DNA from: Methylobacterium goesingense
GTDB lineage: Bacteria > Pseudomonadota > Alphaproteobacteria > Rhizobiales > Beijerinckiaceae
Assembly: GCF_022179225.1 (NCBI RefSeq)
Contig: NZ_BPQL01000009.1
Coordinates: 1-35,687 of the forward strand
Direction: 5' to 3'
DNA length: 35,687 bases
Shown: in pieces, positions 34,691 through 35,687 of the stretch
How positions within the stretch are numbered: position 1 is the stretch's first letter
Layout: each line of letters begins with the position of its first letter
Position numbers and translations under genes: made by a program
Notes under the pieces: generated by a model
The model's input: the letters and a program-made list of their open reading frames with translations, nothing else
What the model was told of the DNA's origin: nothing
Databases searched by the model: none

Positions 34691-35344
34691 TCAGGCATTC
34701 AGGCGGCGATAGACTTCGATGGCGTCGTCGATGTTCTCGTAGACGATGGCGCGGCCGTTGATGAGCACGATGCCTTGCTGGCACCAGGTGCGCAGGGTGT
34801 CCATGCCGTGCGAGACCATGATGACGTCCGCGTTGGCCCGGCGCGCGTTGAAGGCCTCCTCGCAGCGCTTCTGGAAGCGGGCATCGCCCACGGCCGTGAC
34901 CTCATCGATGAGGTAGCAGTCGAACGGGATCGCCATGCTCATGCCGAAGGCGAGCCGCGATCCCATGCCAGACGAGTAGGTCCGGATCTGGACATCGAGA
35001 TAGCTACCGAGTTCGGAAAAATCCTCGACGAATTCCAGCACGCGCCGGGGGTCCTCGCCGTAGATGCGCGCGACGAAGATAATGTTGTCGCGCCCGGTCA
35101 TGTTGGGGTGGAATCCGCCCGAGAAGCCCAGGGGCCATGAGACGCGCCGGTTCCGTACGACCCGGCCCTTGGTGGGCATCTCGCCCCCGCCGAGCAGGCG
35201 CATGGTGGTAGATTTTCCGGCACCGTTGATGCCCAGGATGCCGTAGCTGATGCCAGGCTTCAGCGTGAACGAGACGCGATCCAGGATGGTCCGGCGATGG
35301 CCGTCCGTACGGTAGATCTTGGTCACGTTGTCGAAACGGATCAC
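34691..35344 (-). CDS. Capsule export ABC ATPase (KpsT-like)
   Basis: A 217-residue nucleotide-binding subunit of an ABC polysaccharide exporter. GTG 35344 is chosen; GGGAG lies about 12 nt upstream and the length fits KpsT. It has Walker A GINGAGKST (residues 38-46), the ABC signature SSGMGSRLAFG (124-134), Walker B CYLIDEVTA (143-151) and the H-loop His179 in VSHG. The long frame to 35626 crosses the region before tRNA-Ser and is not coding. It is followed by the KpsE-like gene (107 nt gap). A 7-bp inverted repeat lies upstream. Confidence 0.92.
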   Translation of the reverse strand: MIRFDNVTKIYRTDGHRRTILDRVSFTLKPGISYGILGINGAGKSTTMRLLGGGEMPTKGRVVRNRRVSWPLGFSGGFHPNMTGRDNIIFVARIYGEDPRRVLEFVEDFSELGSYLDVQIRTYSSGMGSRLAFGMSMAIPFDCYLIDEVTAVGDARFQKRCEEAFNARRANADVIMVSHGMDTLRTWCQQGIVLINGRAIVYENIDDAIEVYRRLNA

Positions 35345-35365
35345 GGCGGTCAGTCGCTCCCGAGG

Positions 35366-35389
35366 CTCGATCGGCCCTGCGCGATCGAG
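35366..35389. promoter_or_regulatory. 7-bp inverted repeat upstream of kpsT-like gene
   Basis: CTCGATC (35366-35372) and GATCGAG (35383-35389) with a 10-nt spacer lie 22-45 nt upstream of the GTG start. It may be an operator or a leader hairpin. Confidence 0.4.
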
Positions 35390-35596
35390 ACCTGCCCGCC
35401 GAAGACGGCGAATTTGCGGATCGTCCCGACGCCGCGGTGAGGGGATCGCGCCCGCCGACGCACATTCTTTCCGGGAATCGGCAGCTTTGCCGTTCACGCC
35501 GCTTGCACCCCGCCGGTGCGGCTTGTACACGACGCCTCCCGACACCAGCGAAGCCCGGCTGCCCAAGCGGCGGCTGCGAGACGCGGTGACGGGACC

Positions 35597-35686
35597 GGAG
35601 GGGTGGCCGAGTGGTTGAAGGCGCACGCCTGGAAAGTGTGTATACCGGAAACGGTATCGCGGGTTCGAATCCCGCTCCCTCCGCCA
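35597..35686 (+). tRNA. tRNA-Ser, anticodon GGA
   Basis: A 90-nt class II tRNA. The acceptor stem GGAGGGG (35597-35603) pairs with TCCCTCC before discriminator G and an encoded CCA (35684-35686). The anticodon stem CACGC/GTGTG holds loop CTGGAAA with anticodon GGA at 35631-35633, reading UCC and UCU. A long variable arm (ATACCG/CGGTAT) and T loop GGTTCGAATCC confirm serine identity. The window ends one base after CCA. Confidence 0.97.
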
Positions 35687-35687
35687 G

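Noticed and set aside
35502..35530. tRNA-Ser promoter CTTGCA-N17-GTACAC
   Set aside because: The -10 match is poor, so I did not list it as a feature.

Overview
The window looks like chromosomal DNA of a high-GC alphaproteobacterium, most likely Methylobacterium/Methylorubrum or a close relative in the Hyphomicrobiales. This is inferred from GC-rich codon use, a rhizobial-type phasin, an egtB-egtD pair, clpS-clpA, a CtrA-like box at flhA and an sRNA that resembles the suhB/mmgR (alpha-r8) family. I see no insertion sequence, prophage, CRISPR array or rRNA. Nearly all genes belong to known families, so the unusual content is mainly in the gaps between genes.

Layout, left to right. Positions 1-965 hold two overlapping TPM-domain genes, the first cut by the window edge. 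Positions 1121-3417 hold a cstA-type pyruvate/peptide transporter with its small YbdD/YjiX partner. Positions 3593-9410 hold an RND efflux pump, its periplasmic adaptor and an MFS transporter. These are followed by rpmG (L33) and glutathione reductase. On the minus strand lie a DUF459 SGNH-like exported protein, then an MltB-type lytic transglycosylase translationally coupled to galE. galU diverges from galE.

Between galU and a DUF817 membrane protein, at about 16108-16232, is an orphan promoter, a roughly 90-nt structured RNA with a CCUCCC motif, and a strong terminator. Next come a small hypothetical gene, an HtrA-like protease, a secreted 86-residue protein coupled to a membrane DnaJ-like protein, a D,D-carboxypeptidase with a SPOR domain, a phasin, and clpS-clpA. 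After these are a small membrane protein, the ergothioneine genes egtD and egtB (minus strand), murI, a small gene with no ordinary start codon at its expected N-terminus, and rpsD. The right end has flhA, a KpsE-like capsule export protein and a KpsT-like ATPase (all minus strand), then tRNA-Ser(GGA).

Functional themes are envelope and peptidoglycan maintenance (mltB, murI, dac, htrA), UDP-sugar supply and surface polysaccharide export (galU, galE, kpsE/kpsT), redox and stress protection (gor, egtBD, clpSA), and carbon storage (phasin). The most interesting hypothesis links the sRNA to carbon storage. Its promoter carries two TGC-N3-GCA sites of the same form as three sites in the phasin upstream region, suggesting shared control by a PhaR-type regulator. 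Other notable signals are tandem 11-bp repeats between egtB and murI, a near-consensus CtrA box upstream of flhA, a phasin with five FDPKAF-type hexapeptide repeats, and an SGNH protein with GDT in place of GDS.
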